Assembly: GCA_013397455.1 (NCBI GenBank)
Contig: VYZB01000026.1
Location: 484,210-548,209 of the forward strand
Direction: 5' to 3'
Length of the DNA: 64,000 bases
Source: Crotophaga sulcirostris
Taxonomy: Eukaryota; Chordata; Aves; Cuculiformes; Crotophagidae
Shown piece after piece: positions 37,129 to 48,029 of this stretch. Numbering within the stretch: the stretch's first letter is position 1; every line of letters starts with the position of its first letter. The position numbers and the translations under genes are program-made. The notes under the pieces were generated by a model. The model had not been told where the DNA came from, made no database searches, and worked only from the letters and a program-made list of their open reading frames with translations.

Positions 37129-38498
37129 GAGAGACCACCTACAACTTTCCCTGACAAGTCTACAGACCTGTCAGTCTGACCTCAGTACCAGGGAAGGTCA
37201 TGGAGCAGATAATTTTGAGTGCTATCATACAGCATGCGGAGGACAATGAAGCGATCAGGCCAAGTCAGCATGCATTTATGAAAAGCAGGTCCTACCAGAC
37301 CAACCTGATCTTCTTCTATGACAAGGTGACCTGTTTAATGAACGATGGGAAGGCTGTGGATGTGGTGTACCTGGATTTTGGTAAAGCCTTTGACACAGTT
37401 TCTCACAATATTCTGCTTGAGAAACTGGCTGCCATTGGCCTTGACTGGTGCATCCTCTGCTGGGTAAAAAAACTGACTGGGTGGCCAGGCCCAAAGAGTG
37501 GTGGTAATTGGAGTTAAACCCAGTTGGAGGCCGGTCACAGGTGGTGTTCCCCAGGGCTCAGTGTTGGGTCCAGTTCTGTTTAATATCTTTATCAACGATC
37601 TGGATGAAGGGATTGAGTGCACCCTTAGTAAGTTTGCAGATGACACTAAGGTGGGTGGTAGTGTTGATCTGCTTGAAGGAAGGGAGGGGTCTGGACAGAC
37701 TGGATCGAAACCTGGGCTGAAACCAACAGGATGAGGTTCAACAAGACGAAGTGCTGAGTTCTGCCCTTGGGACACAACAACCCCAGGCAGTGTTACAGGC
37801 CTGGGGAAGATTGGCTGGAGAGCTGCCTGTCAGAGAAGGACCTGGGGGAGTTGGGTGACAACCAGCTGAATATGAGCCAGCAGTGGTCCAGGTGGCCAAG
37901 AGGGCCAATGGCATCTTGGCCTGTATCAGAGACAGTGTGGCCAGCAGGACCAGGGCAGTGATTGTGTCCCTGTGCTCAGCACTGGTGAGGCTGCACCTTG
38001 AGTCCTGTGTTCAGTTCTGGGCCCCTCACTGCAAGAAGGACATTGAGGGGCTGGAGCGCGTCCAGAGAAGGGCAATGAGGCTGGTGAAGGGGCTGGAGAA
38101 CAAGTCTTATGAAGAGCTACTGAGGGAACTGGGACTGTTTAGCTTGGAGAAGAGGAGGCTGAGGGGAGACCTCATCGCTGTCTACAACTCCCCGAAAGGA
38201 GGTTGTGGCAAAGGGAGTGTTGGTCTCTTCTCCCAAGTGACAGATGACAGGACGAGGGGAAATGGCTGCAAGTTGCACCAAAGGAGGTTCAGACTAGACA
38301 TTAGGAAAAATTTCTTTACTGAAAGGGTGGTCATGCACTGGCAGGGGCTGCCCAGGGAAGTGGTTGAGTCATCATCCCTGGAGGTGTTTAAAAGACAGGT
38401 AGATGAGTTTCTCATGGATCTGGTTTAGTAACTGGACAGGTACGGTTGGACTTGACGATCTCAGAGGTCTTTTCCAACCAGATGATCCTATGATTCTA
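37129..38498 (+). mobile_element. CR1 LINE copy, longest RT-containing copy here
   Basis: A 5'-truncated copy runs from just before the RT fingers to a normal 3' end (GATGATCCTATGATTCTAAG). The order is the RT start (37140-37200), motif A, motif B, the FADD motif, thumb and C-terminal region, a short 3' UTR with GGTTGGACTTGACGATCTCA, and a short octamer tail. Compared with the other copies in the window it is long, has few lesions and is probably among the younger ones. Its coding part is listed separately. Confidence 0.95.
37200..38428 (+). pseudogene. Broken CR1 ORF2 reverse transcriptase
   Basis: The RT domain is spread over three frames. Frame 37200-37517 carries KAVDVVYLDFGKAFDTVSHN, with the motif A aspartate in YLDF (37368-37379). 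Frame 37498-37734 carries [20 protein letters not shown] and the catalytic FADD (37633-37644). Frame 37883-38428 carries the thumb and C-terminus, ending in DEFLMDLV before the stop. Thus both catalytic motifs are intact but two frameshifts plus an in-frame stop at about 37732 separate the parts. The endonuclease domain and ORF1 are absent, so it cannot make an active protein. In a live element this protein nicks DNA and reverse-transcribes CR1 RNA in place. Confidence 0.93.
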
Positions 38499-39930
38499 AG
38501 TCAATTTTTGAAAATGTTTGCTCTTTGTGAAGCTAGATAGAATATGTCACTCCACTATTTTGAGTCCCTTCAAAAGCACATAAACCCTAGAAAAACAGTC
38601 ATAATAAAAAAGATTTTCTTACAAAAACTGAAGAGGTGAACAGATGGGCATATAATCCCTTGATCAGTCTTATCTCTACATATTGCAGGTCTTTGGGTTC
38701 CAAATCTGGTGTTTCACACACTGCAGGGGCTACAGCAGGATTTAGCAGGAGTAGCAGTGATATTCAAGACTGAGTCACTTACTTTCTTTAAGGTTCTTAA
38801 TCTGTTTTTCATGAGAAACGCTCAGGGAAATGAAGACACTATAGAGTGGACATGTTGCTACAGTTTCTTCTTTTCTTTGAGTTTCTTCCTGCTTCAGGTT
38901 CTCCACCGGACTAACTTTATGGAGACTTTGAGAGCTTATGGGATGTGGGGTGGGACAGTGGTCCAAGGAGCCGCCAGAGGCACTGGATTGAGGCACGGAG
39001 AATGGTGCTCACTTTCTTTCCCTGAAGGTTTTTAAAATTACTGCTTCCAAAGACACTTCCCTACGTTTTGGGTTTGTTTGTTTTTGGTTTTTTTTTTAGT
39101 GCACTACAGTATATATTTGTGGTTTAGTAACATCTGCACTCTACAGGCATCTGTTGTATTAGTCAACATTAACTCTGAATTGCTTATTCACTGATTTGAG
39201 ACGGGGTTATGAATAATGGTGTCTGTGTGAGAAAACCTGTCTGTCATCTACACTGACACACACTGGTTTTTGCTCTAAAATTATTCTATGACTGCAGTGT
39301 ATGAGACATCTTAAAATTCCATGAATCACAATTTATTTTAATCTTTGAGGAATGTGGGAAATACATTACAAGCCTCTGACACAGCTATCGCAGCCAGAAA
39401 TGTCAGAGTTTTAAACTTGGCTAGGTTTTAGTTTCTGTTCATGGAGGGTATATTAAAGGGTTAATACATTATTAATCGTTACAAATATATTACAGTGTTA
39501 AATCAAGCACAGGCACAATCAAAAGTGTTTATAACCTGTGGTCACAGACAACTTCTTCACCTACTGGAGTAAAAAAAGATGGATATTGGCCGAAATAACC
39601 ATTTCTTAGGACATTTATAACACATGCAGTAAGATTTACAGCCCTCCTTTGCAGGAAACTTTGATCTGGATTTAGTTTTTAAAGTTTGAACTTTCTTAGT
39701 AACAACTTCTGTGAAACTTCATATGAGGCAATATTCAGTGTCAGTATCAGATTGCAAAATATGGTGTTCGTCATGCAGCTGTGTTAGTTTTCTGACAAGC
39801 ACACAAGACGATTGCCAGTGAGACAAGATCAGATCTAAAGGGAATTTAGTGGCACACTTCAAAGGGTAACAACTGGAAAAGGCTTTTTTTCCCTCCTTTT
39901 CCCCATTGTCCACATTAATTTGTTATGTAT
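38499..39930. other. Unique spacer
   Basis: No gene or repeat recognised apart from a TTTG/T-rich run at 39065-39100. Confidence 0.5.
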
Positions 39931-40034
39931 AAATCATAGAATTATTGGGGTTGGAAGGGACCTTAAAAATCATCTTGTTCCAATCCCACTGCCAGGGGCA
40001 GGGACACCTTCCACTAGATCAGGTTGCTTAAAGA
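39931..40034 (-). mobile_element. Short CR1 3'-end fragment
   Basis: AAATCATAGAATTATTGGGG then TTGGAAGGGACCTTAAAAAT and GGCAGGGACACCTTCCACTA are the reversed CR1 3' end. It is the subfamily with the CCATGGCAGGGG-type segment. Only the last ~100 bp are present. Confidence 0.9.
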
Positions 40035-41839
40035 CTCAACTAAATATTTGTTGCTTCTTGGTGAACATCAATCTATTGTTGTATGTTTATGCATTAAGGT
40101 ATTTAGAGTTCTCATAGGTATCATTTGATTGTTATTCAAAACAAAAGAATGACACAATAAAACATTCCTTCATCACTTAGTATAGTCTGCTTTAAACATA
40201 ATTATCTGTCCTTATTTAATATTGTAAACTTTAATTTAATTAGAATCTACCATATCTCCATTTAGGCATATATTTTATTTTGGATATTTTTTACAGGGTA
40301 ACAGCCACTGGTGTGGACAGATTTCACGTATTCTCACAAAGATTTGAAATAGTGGCATGATTTGGAAAGTGATTTGCAAAGGCATTTAGGGTAGAAGTTA
40401 CTTTTCTAGTAGATGAAGAAAGCTAATATTAGAAATCAACCAACAAAGCTTTTTTTCCACAATAAATGTTCAGGTCTTTTGAATCCCGTACAGTTCTTTT
40501 TGGTTTTGGCATTTGTGAAAATATATCAAGAGATTTGGAGAGGTTTTTTTTAATTCAGCATAGAAATAAAAGAAGTTCAGGAACTGTGAAAAGCTTTTCT
40601 GGATCAGTGGGTCCAGGTTCTCATGTACAGAAAGCCATCATACATCATCCTTTTTGTTAACGGCAAAACTTAAAACTACTTTTCCTTCCCTTATTAATCC
40701 TCTTTGAAGCTTTTTCCAACCTCAGAGTTTACAAACATTTTTTTTCCAGTCTGAAGACTAAAACTTATAACCAGTTACAGCTGCATGTTCTTTCTTTACC
40801 CTAAATATTTCTTCTGCTCGTTGTTTATCTTTTAAGCCAGCTATGTCTCAGCTCTTGTTTTGTTAGACTAAGCAAGCCTGGCTCTGAGCCTTCCTCCCAA
40901 AACAGGCTTTCTCTTCCTCTGACTGAAATAACCATCCTTCAAAGCACCCGTTTCAGCTGAATTTATTCTTCTTGGCCTGAGGTGCATGGAGCAGCACACA
41001 GGGTTTTCGATCAGAGCTCACTGTGATTTCTGCAGTGTCATTACCATTTTTCTTTCCTTGCTGCCTGCTTCACCTAACACTAAAGCCGGGAGAGCAAAAC
41101 CTGCTAAGGTGAGTTTGCCTGTGACACGACAAAGGCAAAATCTCTCAATGACAGTTTTTCGTGAATCCACATGAGATGGATGTGGGTTCCTCCACTGGAG
41201 ACAGGATGAATTCTGCTCACAGACACCCCTTTCTAATGATAAGTTATCTTTTGGAGATAGATTTTTCCACCTTATTTTCTGAAGCTCATAATGCCATGTG
41301 CAATAATTGGGACATTTTGCTCAGGAAACAAGTTTCAGTTACTAAGGAGCATCTTATTTTGAGACCTGTGATGGGGACCAGGCCACCTGCATTTCACTCT
41401 CTCTGCCTCTGGTTTGGCAGGAGGTGTCCCAGATATTCCTTGGGGAATGACACAGACCTGCCCACAGAGAAGTGTAAAGCAGTACGGAAGAGGTGAATGA
41501 AAGCACTTCAGCACAACTTCTCAGCATCTTCTCTGTGCCATAGAGCAGAAATAAAGACTCTTCAGCTACTTGTTGGTGAGTAAGCAGAGCTGCTCTTACA
41601 ACTCATTGCAATCATCCAATCCAAACCAAGATATGCCCTGATGCTTACTGCTCCACATAGGACCTAAAATCTGTATAAAATAGCATAAAAATTCTTAATC
41701 CACCTCTAGCCTTTTGTGTGGTTTAGTCACTTAATTAGAAAGGATTTGATGGAACTGTTCTTGGGGAGTTAGAAGCACTAAATAGTGTATGAAAAGATGC
41801 AAATCTAAACTATCAGTCAAACTTGGGCTCTGAGCTTTG
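40035..41839. other. Unique stretch without confirmed gene
   Basis: No repeat recognised. A short frame from an ATG at 40986 meets a consensus-like splice donor (AAG|GTGAGT) at 41109; see findings. Nothing else supports a gene. Confidence 0.45.
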
Positions 41840-41970
41840 CTTCTAGACCTGCCCTAGAATAAAATGTAAATAGATTTTCTACCTCCTCAGTTGCTCAGTG
41901 TGACCTGTAAATGGGTAGTAAAGATAGTAATAAAAACACCACTGCCTAATGCATAGCAAAATCCTGACTG
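41840..41970 (+). repeat. Weak MIR-like relic
   Basis: TTTTCTACCTCCTCAGTTGC, then CCTGTAAATGGGTAGTAAAG and ATAGTAATAAAAACACCACT follow the order of the MIR segment with CTCAGTTTCC, TCTGTAAAATGGG and AATAATAGTACC. The similarity is short and could be chance. Confidence 0.4.
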
Positions 41971-44860
41971 TGTATCCCTAGAATCTCAGGGAGCCATTGC
42001 TGCAATAGAAAAGGGCAAATTGAAGGTTATTCTGAATAATGGCAATTGCTAGTTCATATCCCAGGGCTTGTTGGCCTGTTTTGTCAGAGATGGGTAGGAT
42101 CTAGGCCCCACTGTCTTTCAAAATTACATATTTCAAACCTTTCAAAACACTACACATGACAATCACTCATTCAGACCCACCCAGCAAAGCAAGTCCTTTT
42201 TTTAAAAGTCTTTCTTTGCCAAGTATGTAATTTTCTTGTCAGACTACAGTCTTCTTCATACACATACACACACAGAGAAATCTCCTGCTGTAGATGTTTT
42301 TTTTTCTGGAAAGAATTTATTTTCTTTTCTTTTTAGGAATAGCCTAAGTAACCTAAAATCTTATTTTATCACTTACTTATTGCCGTGTGGGAGGTAATAA
42401 GTACCTACCAATTACTGCTTATAAGGGTGAAAAGTTTCTGAAGTTGCTTTATTGTGACAGAAATATGAGAAACACCTATGTTACAGCTAGGAAGTTTTGG
42501 AGACGAAATTTACTTTATTCAGCTATTATAGGGCTTTTCTGAAAAACACTCTGAATCATTTCTGGGTAGATTAAATAATGAACCTCCAATTAAACACAAT
42601 AGAGGCTGTCTTCTGCTCAGCAAAGTCCTGTGCAGAGTAACGTATATTTCTTTAGGAGCAAGAGAAATTATAGATACTATTCTGGTCAGAAAAAAATATT
42701 ATATTATCCTAATTTCATATGGAAATTAATTTCTCAGCTGGATTCCTTCAACTGAGGATGCTTTATCTCCTCTCATTCACACTTCTATTGATCTTTAAAA
42801 TGAAAGAAATAAAACCTTATTCTTTCAACTTTAAAAACCAAAGTATGTTAGAAGTTTCCATAGTTTGGATACTATTTTCTTTCTCCTCTTCCCGCTGGAA
42901 GGGAGGTAGCAGCTATTCTTTTTGCTACCTGAAAACACTTCTTGTTGTTTACCTGAAACCACTTCATTGAACAGCTGCTGCAAAACTCTTTCAATGGAGG
43001 ATCTGGCCAACAGGATTCTTTATTTCCTCAGAAAGGAACAGTACAAATGACCACATTTCTGTCTCAGAGGGCTACCTGTTCACCTTTTATTGGCTGGCGA
43101 TCAAGCCATTGGCTTGGGTGGTTTACTTGGACTGCAGTCAGGACCTGGATAACAAAGCAGTAGGAAGGATGAGGACAGATGATTCTCATGTGTATATGCA
43201 TATATGATGTACAAGGAAGACAAAAGACAGATTCACAAATATTTCCTGTCCAGTTATTTTCACTTTGATCCTAACACAATGCTCTACTCCACAAGGCTAT
43301 GGGACTTGTGATATGTTCTGGCAAGGTACATCTAACCATACAGATAAACTCCAGAAGTTCTCCAGCAGCTCTTCTCTGACATACACAGGATTCATCCTTG
43401 GCACTTGAGCCCTCCTCTCAGCTTTGACTCTGCAAGCTCACACCATATGAAAGGAGTTATGCCTTCTGGGCATCAGACTTCTCAGTTGTATTAATTAAAC
43501 CCTACAGACTAACCTATGCCAATATAATTTCTTTATATCCCATTCTAAGTACAGTTAAATAGTTGGCAGGAAAAGACCTTTTTTTTTTCTGAAGGGGATC
43601 AATTAGAGAAATAATTTGAGCATTGCCCCCAAGAACAGCTGCAAATAAAATGACATTCCCATATTGGCAGATTTCCACCATTCATCTGTATTAGCCATGT
43701 GTTGGCTTTTGTCAATAAGATTTTATTTTTGTTCAGCTTTTCCTTATAGATATTGGAATTCTTTACAGCCTGTTAGGCTACTAAGAGATATATTTAGAAA
43801 CACAATTAGCAATCCTAATGCTCCATTCCTGTGTCCCCCAGGGTACTCCGCTAAAATTGTTTCGAGTTTAGGCCTGTGCAGAAAAATAATATGGCTTATT
43901 ACATGAGGGAAAACATTTTGTGCAAATAAACAGAAATTAAAATATAGTCTGTGAAAATTTCATACTTCCTGGGCACAGAGAGACAAAAGATTATATAGCC
44001 AGCCTTGTAATAAATGCATTGCTCTCCAGAAAGGAAGCAAACAGGAACCAAACAGAACTAAAATGCTAAATCTATATGAGAACTTGCTGTCTGGAAAATT
44101 GTATTTGAAAAATAATTTCTGTCCAAATAACTTCTCATGTAACTTTTAAGGTTTGGACTAGTTCTAACTTACAATGAGTTTTCAAACATAATACTGAGGA
44201 GCGAATAGCACAGCATGCCACAGCTTGACTCCTCTGTCATCAGGACTCTCTGACTTGTCCCCTGTGCCCTTTGCAACTCCAGGCTAAGCCTCAATACAGA
44301 GGCAAGAGACCAGGTTGTCATGACTTATCTACTGCAGATCTTCTGTTAGAGGAAGACCAGTTCAATGAGCATCAAATAACACAATCTGTCATGAACTCAT
44401 GATTTATTTGGCCCATTTAAGTTGGAATGACAGCTCCCGCTGTTGAGAGTAGAACAGAACATTTTTAATCTTCCCTCGGTAGGAAGTACGTGACAGACCC
44501 ATTGGGGAAATATTCCTCCAGAGGGACTTGCATTAGGTTTACCATGCTTACAGCTCCTGAAGAAGTTCTTTTCTTCATAGCAGGTTAGAAAGGTAGAAGA
44601 GGGTCCCTTCTGGGATGAGTTCTGTGGAGAAAGGCAGCATGCGAGCATGTCTTCCATGACAGTGGAAAGATAATGGAGACAACTGTGATGGCTTTTGATT
44701 GGAAAGTTCACACACGTGCGTCAGTGCACACGTGTGCAAACACACATACACACATCTTAGGTACCCTGCAGAATCTGTTACAGGACTTATCGTTTGCAAA
44801 CTAAAATTTTAAAGATAACTGAAGAATAAACCTCTTTTGAATAGAAGGTATAACATGACT
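41971..44860. other. AT-rich stretch without recognised genes
   Basis: No gene or interspersed repeat recognised. A CA-rich alternating run with a 14-bp palindrome TGCACACGTGTGCA lies at 44709-44756 (palindrome 44725-44738). Confidence 0.5.
44709..44756. repeat. Alternating purine-pyrimidine (CA/TG) tract
   Basis: CACACACGTGCGT and TGCACACGTGTGCA are followed by CAAACACACATACACACAT. It contains two CACGTG E-box cores, one inside a perfect 14-bp palindrome at 44725-44738. Such tracts can form left-handed DNA. Confidence 0.8.
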
Positions 44861-44988
44861 CAAATCATAAAATCACAGAACGGTTTGGGATGGGAGGGAT
44901 CTTTAAGGATCATGTAGTCCAAGCCCCTGGCAATAAGCAAGGACATCTTTTCTAGATCACGTTGCTGAAAGCCCCATCCCTCAGCTGC
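44861..44988 (-). mobile_element. Short CR1 3'-end fragment
   Basis: ATCATAAAATCACAGAACGG, TTTGGGATGGGAGGGATCTT and CAAGGACATCTTTTCTAGAT are the diverged, reversed CR1 3' end. The segment ends after CACGTTGCTGAAAGCCCCAT, before any ORF2 sequence. Confidence 0.85.
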
Positions 44989-47564
44989 TTTTCCCAGTCA
45001 ACTGAAGACAATTATTTTTAGTGAAGCTGACTCTGGATTTGAGGACATGAAAATTGTATATTAACTGAAATCACAGAAATAACTGATCCGAATATTTAAA
45101 TGACTAAACATCTCCCAGGGAAAGGCTTTCCACTGGCAAAGCATTCAGTGGAAAAAAGCCTTTGCTGCAGCGGGTGCTATGTCTGCTGCAGCCAGTCCTG
45201 TCCATCCACACAGCATTCCTGGCATCCCTCTCCCTGTGCTGTAGCACAGGGATCAGCCGGGGACCCCCTCAGGGCTAGACTGGTCAGAGCACTGGCAGAG
45301 AACAGAAGTTGACCATAAAAAGTAAACGTGACCCCAGAAGAGCTAAGCAAATTGAGGAGGTAATATAAATGTTGAGATGTTGTATATTTGAGAAGTTGAA
45401 ACTTTCTATTGAAAATTACTCTTTAACCATTCTTCTGTTTAATGACCTGTTCCAGTGGCAATGCAAAAGGAATGAAGTTAGGACTTCCGTTTAAAGATTA
45501 GACAGAGGACAGGTACTACATGAATACTCAGTCACCAGATGAATTTGCATTTCTTGCTATCCATAAATACTAGACTGATAGCTTTGGTATTTCAAATATA
45601 AGCCACTCAGAAGCACTTTGTAGGCAGAACTGAAAGACAGGGGACAGTCTGTATAAATTCTGTGTATGTGAAAGGCATACATAGACATCTGAACAGTACT
45701 AGGAGTACCTAAGAAAAAATTGTGTAAAGTTACTGGAATTAAAACAGGATAAAACATCTCTGGAAATTTATCAGGCATAATTCTTTACACATCACACGCT
45801 AAATACACTGTTTTCACATTTTTGGGGGAGATATTTTGAATTAAAAGTACATTCTTCAACCTTTTATTTTCTTAAACTGCCATTTCTTCTTCATTAAAAA
45901 TAGGCATTTTTTTCAGCACACTAAGGTTGAAATTGATGAGGTGTTATTATAGTATTGTGGATAATGTTGCTTTATTTCCACTGATTTCATTGATTTAAGG
46001 GATCAGCTTCTTTCAATGACCTATTTGATTTATGAGATCAGAACCTCAGAAAAGCTAAGGATCCTCTTAGATTCCTTTACCTGAAGATCCTCGAATCATT
46101 GTGTAATGCTTCCATGCCCTCCCACACCAAGTTAGACTTTCTTGGCAACTGAAGTTTTGTAAAGCATTTTTGAGGTAAGATGTCCCTAAAAAGCATTGAC
46201 CAATAGTCACAACTCAATCTTTTCTGTCTCCTTTCCCAACCGTTTAATGAAACACTACTGGATGAGCTGGAGCAAGCCACACAATCTGCCAAGGTCTGAC
46301 ATTCTTTATCCGTAAAAAAGCCCTATCAAAATACCTCAGCACTTGTGAACTGCTTGGGGGCTACACACCAGCTGCTGTTTCATGAGCCTCGTGTTTCAAG
46401 CCTAGCAATGCTGATGTACCTGTACTCTGCACTCAGTAAAATCCTAATCAAAGAAATAGAGTTCCATATGCAGATTTTCAGTCTCTTTGACTCTTCCCAC
46501 TTTGCAGAGTGGGGCACACCTCCAGGATGAATGTCAGAAGAAATCTCACTAGTTTACTACTGAACCTAATGAATTTGCAAATGTCATCCAATGAGAAGTC
46601 CATCCCATGACTGCAGGCAGCCCAAATGTTCTACTGAGTCCCATGTCCTCTAGTCTGTAAAAAAAAAAGAAAGAGTCAGGAAAAAAGAGTATCTTTTATT
46701 GACTTGGGAACAGTTTTGCTAGGGTTCACCACCTGCATCACATTAGCACTTTGGGATAAACTTCCCCTGATGCTTATGATACCATTGCAATCACACTGGC
46801 TGTCTGATGACAGAACAGGGCCCTTAGCAGTCCCCTTTCTGCTGTCACCAAATGGTACAACAGAGCAATACTGTTAGCAGCTGTTTTCCTCCACATGAGA
46901 CACTTGCCATTTTGCTCTAATTTGTACAGTTTAATTCCTATAATGGGAGCCATTACAGTGTTTCATTAGGAGTATTCCTTAACCATGAACTCCTCAAGGA
47001 GCAGATATATTACCAAACAGCCGTAGCAACTAAGACATAACAGTCCCATTTATTGTTTTGCTACATCTTCATCCTGTAGGGATTAAACCCAACTGGCCTA
47101 GCCACGACTGAACATCAATGCAAGCAATTACTAAATAAGCCTTTTTCTTTAAATAAATGTGAATGTTTATTTAAGCAAATGTCATTCACTTAATGCAAAT
47201 GCCATTGGAACCTCCGAATAATTTTCTTCTAGAAAAACATATAAACACATGCTTTGGAAGTACTATTGGCTTACACTAAAACTTGTGCTGTTACAATCCT
47301 ATCCTGCTGTATCGAAACAATATTTAGGCATGTACCCTCTATATAGGAATATATAAGCTTTTTTCCCTTTCCTTAGTGCCCTCCTTCATATTTTGTGGCA
47401 GGAAATGCACTGGAATAAAAATATTTGTATTGATTACTAAATGGTAAACCAACCAAGTCTTACAAGCCAAAGAACAGCTATAACTAATGGCATATTTATA
47501 TCTATCACAACTCATTGCTGAATGGAAATTAATTCTAAGATCAGTCAAGGCCTGAAAATATGTG
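44989..47564. other. AT-rich stretch without recognised genes
   Basis: Nothing recognised; an A-run lies at 46659-46669. Confidence 0.5.
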
Positions 47565-47566
47565 TA

Positions 47567-48027
47567 CGAGGTCTGACACAACCCCCACCCCCCAAGACTG
47601 TGCCTGTAACTCTTTTTATTTAACAAATTAAGAAAATTGACTATGACCACTTTCAAAATAGTTTCCTTCTGAGCTGACACTAAGCTGCATACGACGCTGC
47701 CAATGTTCAAGGCAATTCTGCAGATCATTTCCTGAAAAGCTGTTGAGGATCTCTGTCGTTTTTGCCTTCACATCTTCTACCAATAAAAAACTGGTTCCTT
47801 TGAGCACTGACTTGATCTTGGGTTTCTCTTCTCTGTCAGCTGCAATCAATTGAAAAGTTTCCATCATGGATTTCTTCAGTTTCACAAGAAACTTGATGTT
47901 AACTCACTGTTCACTCTTGCACACCAACATTTTCAAACCCAGGGTAAGAAGACCCCTATATTTGAACACTCGTCCACTCGTACTAAGTGAAGGGATCGAG
48001 TTGAGCCTTTCTTTGTGTTGGACCTCA
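47567..48027 (-). mobile_element. Internally deleted mariner-like DNA transposon
   Basis: The ends are imperfect terminal inverted repeats: CGAGGTCTGACACAA at 47567-47581 and, in reverse complement, TGAGGTCCAACACAA ending at 48027 (12 of 15 match). Each end is flanked by TA (47565-47566 and 48028-48029), the target duplication of mariner/Tc1 elements. Minus-strand translation gives both ends of a transposase (listed separately) without the middle. The whole element is 461 bp, against about 1.3 kb for a full mariner-like element. Such short derivatives cannot move alone but may have been moved in trans. The subfamily is not certain to me. Confidence 0.8.
47628..47912 (-). pseudogene. Mariner-like transposase remnant (N- and C-terminal ends fused)
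   Basis: Reading on the minus strand from about 47903, VNIKFLVKLKKSMMETFQL resembles the start of the N-terminal helix-turn-helix of mariner transposases. It is preceded by EQ and a stop codon. About ten codons later the frame has switched to the C-terminus: KIKSVLKGTSF, VEDVKAKTTEIL and EHWQRRMQLSVSSEGNYFE, matching the usual W-R-C-G-YFE end of the family. The DDD/D catalytic domain between these parts is missing, which leaves roughly 100 of about 345 codons. A full-length protein would cut and paste the element at TA sites. This one is catalytically dead. Confidence 0.75.
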
Positions 48028-48029
48028 TA

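Noticed and set aside
37335..37775. Minus-strand frame of 146 codons
   Set aside because: It is the antisense shadow of the CR1 RT at 37129-38498.
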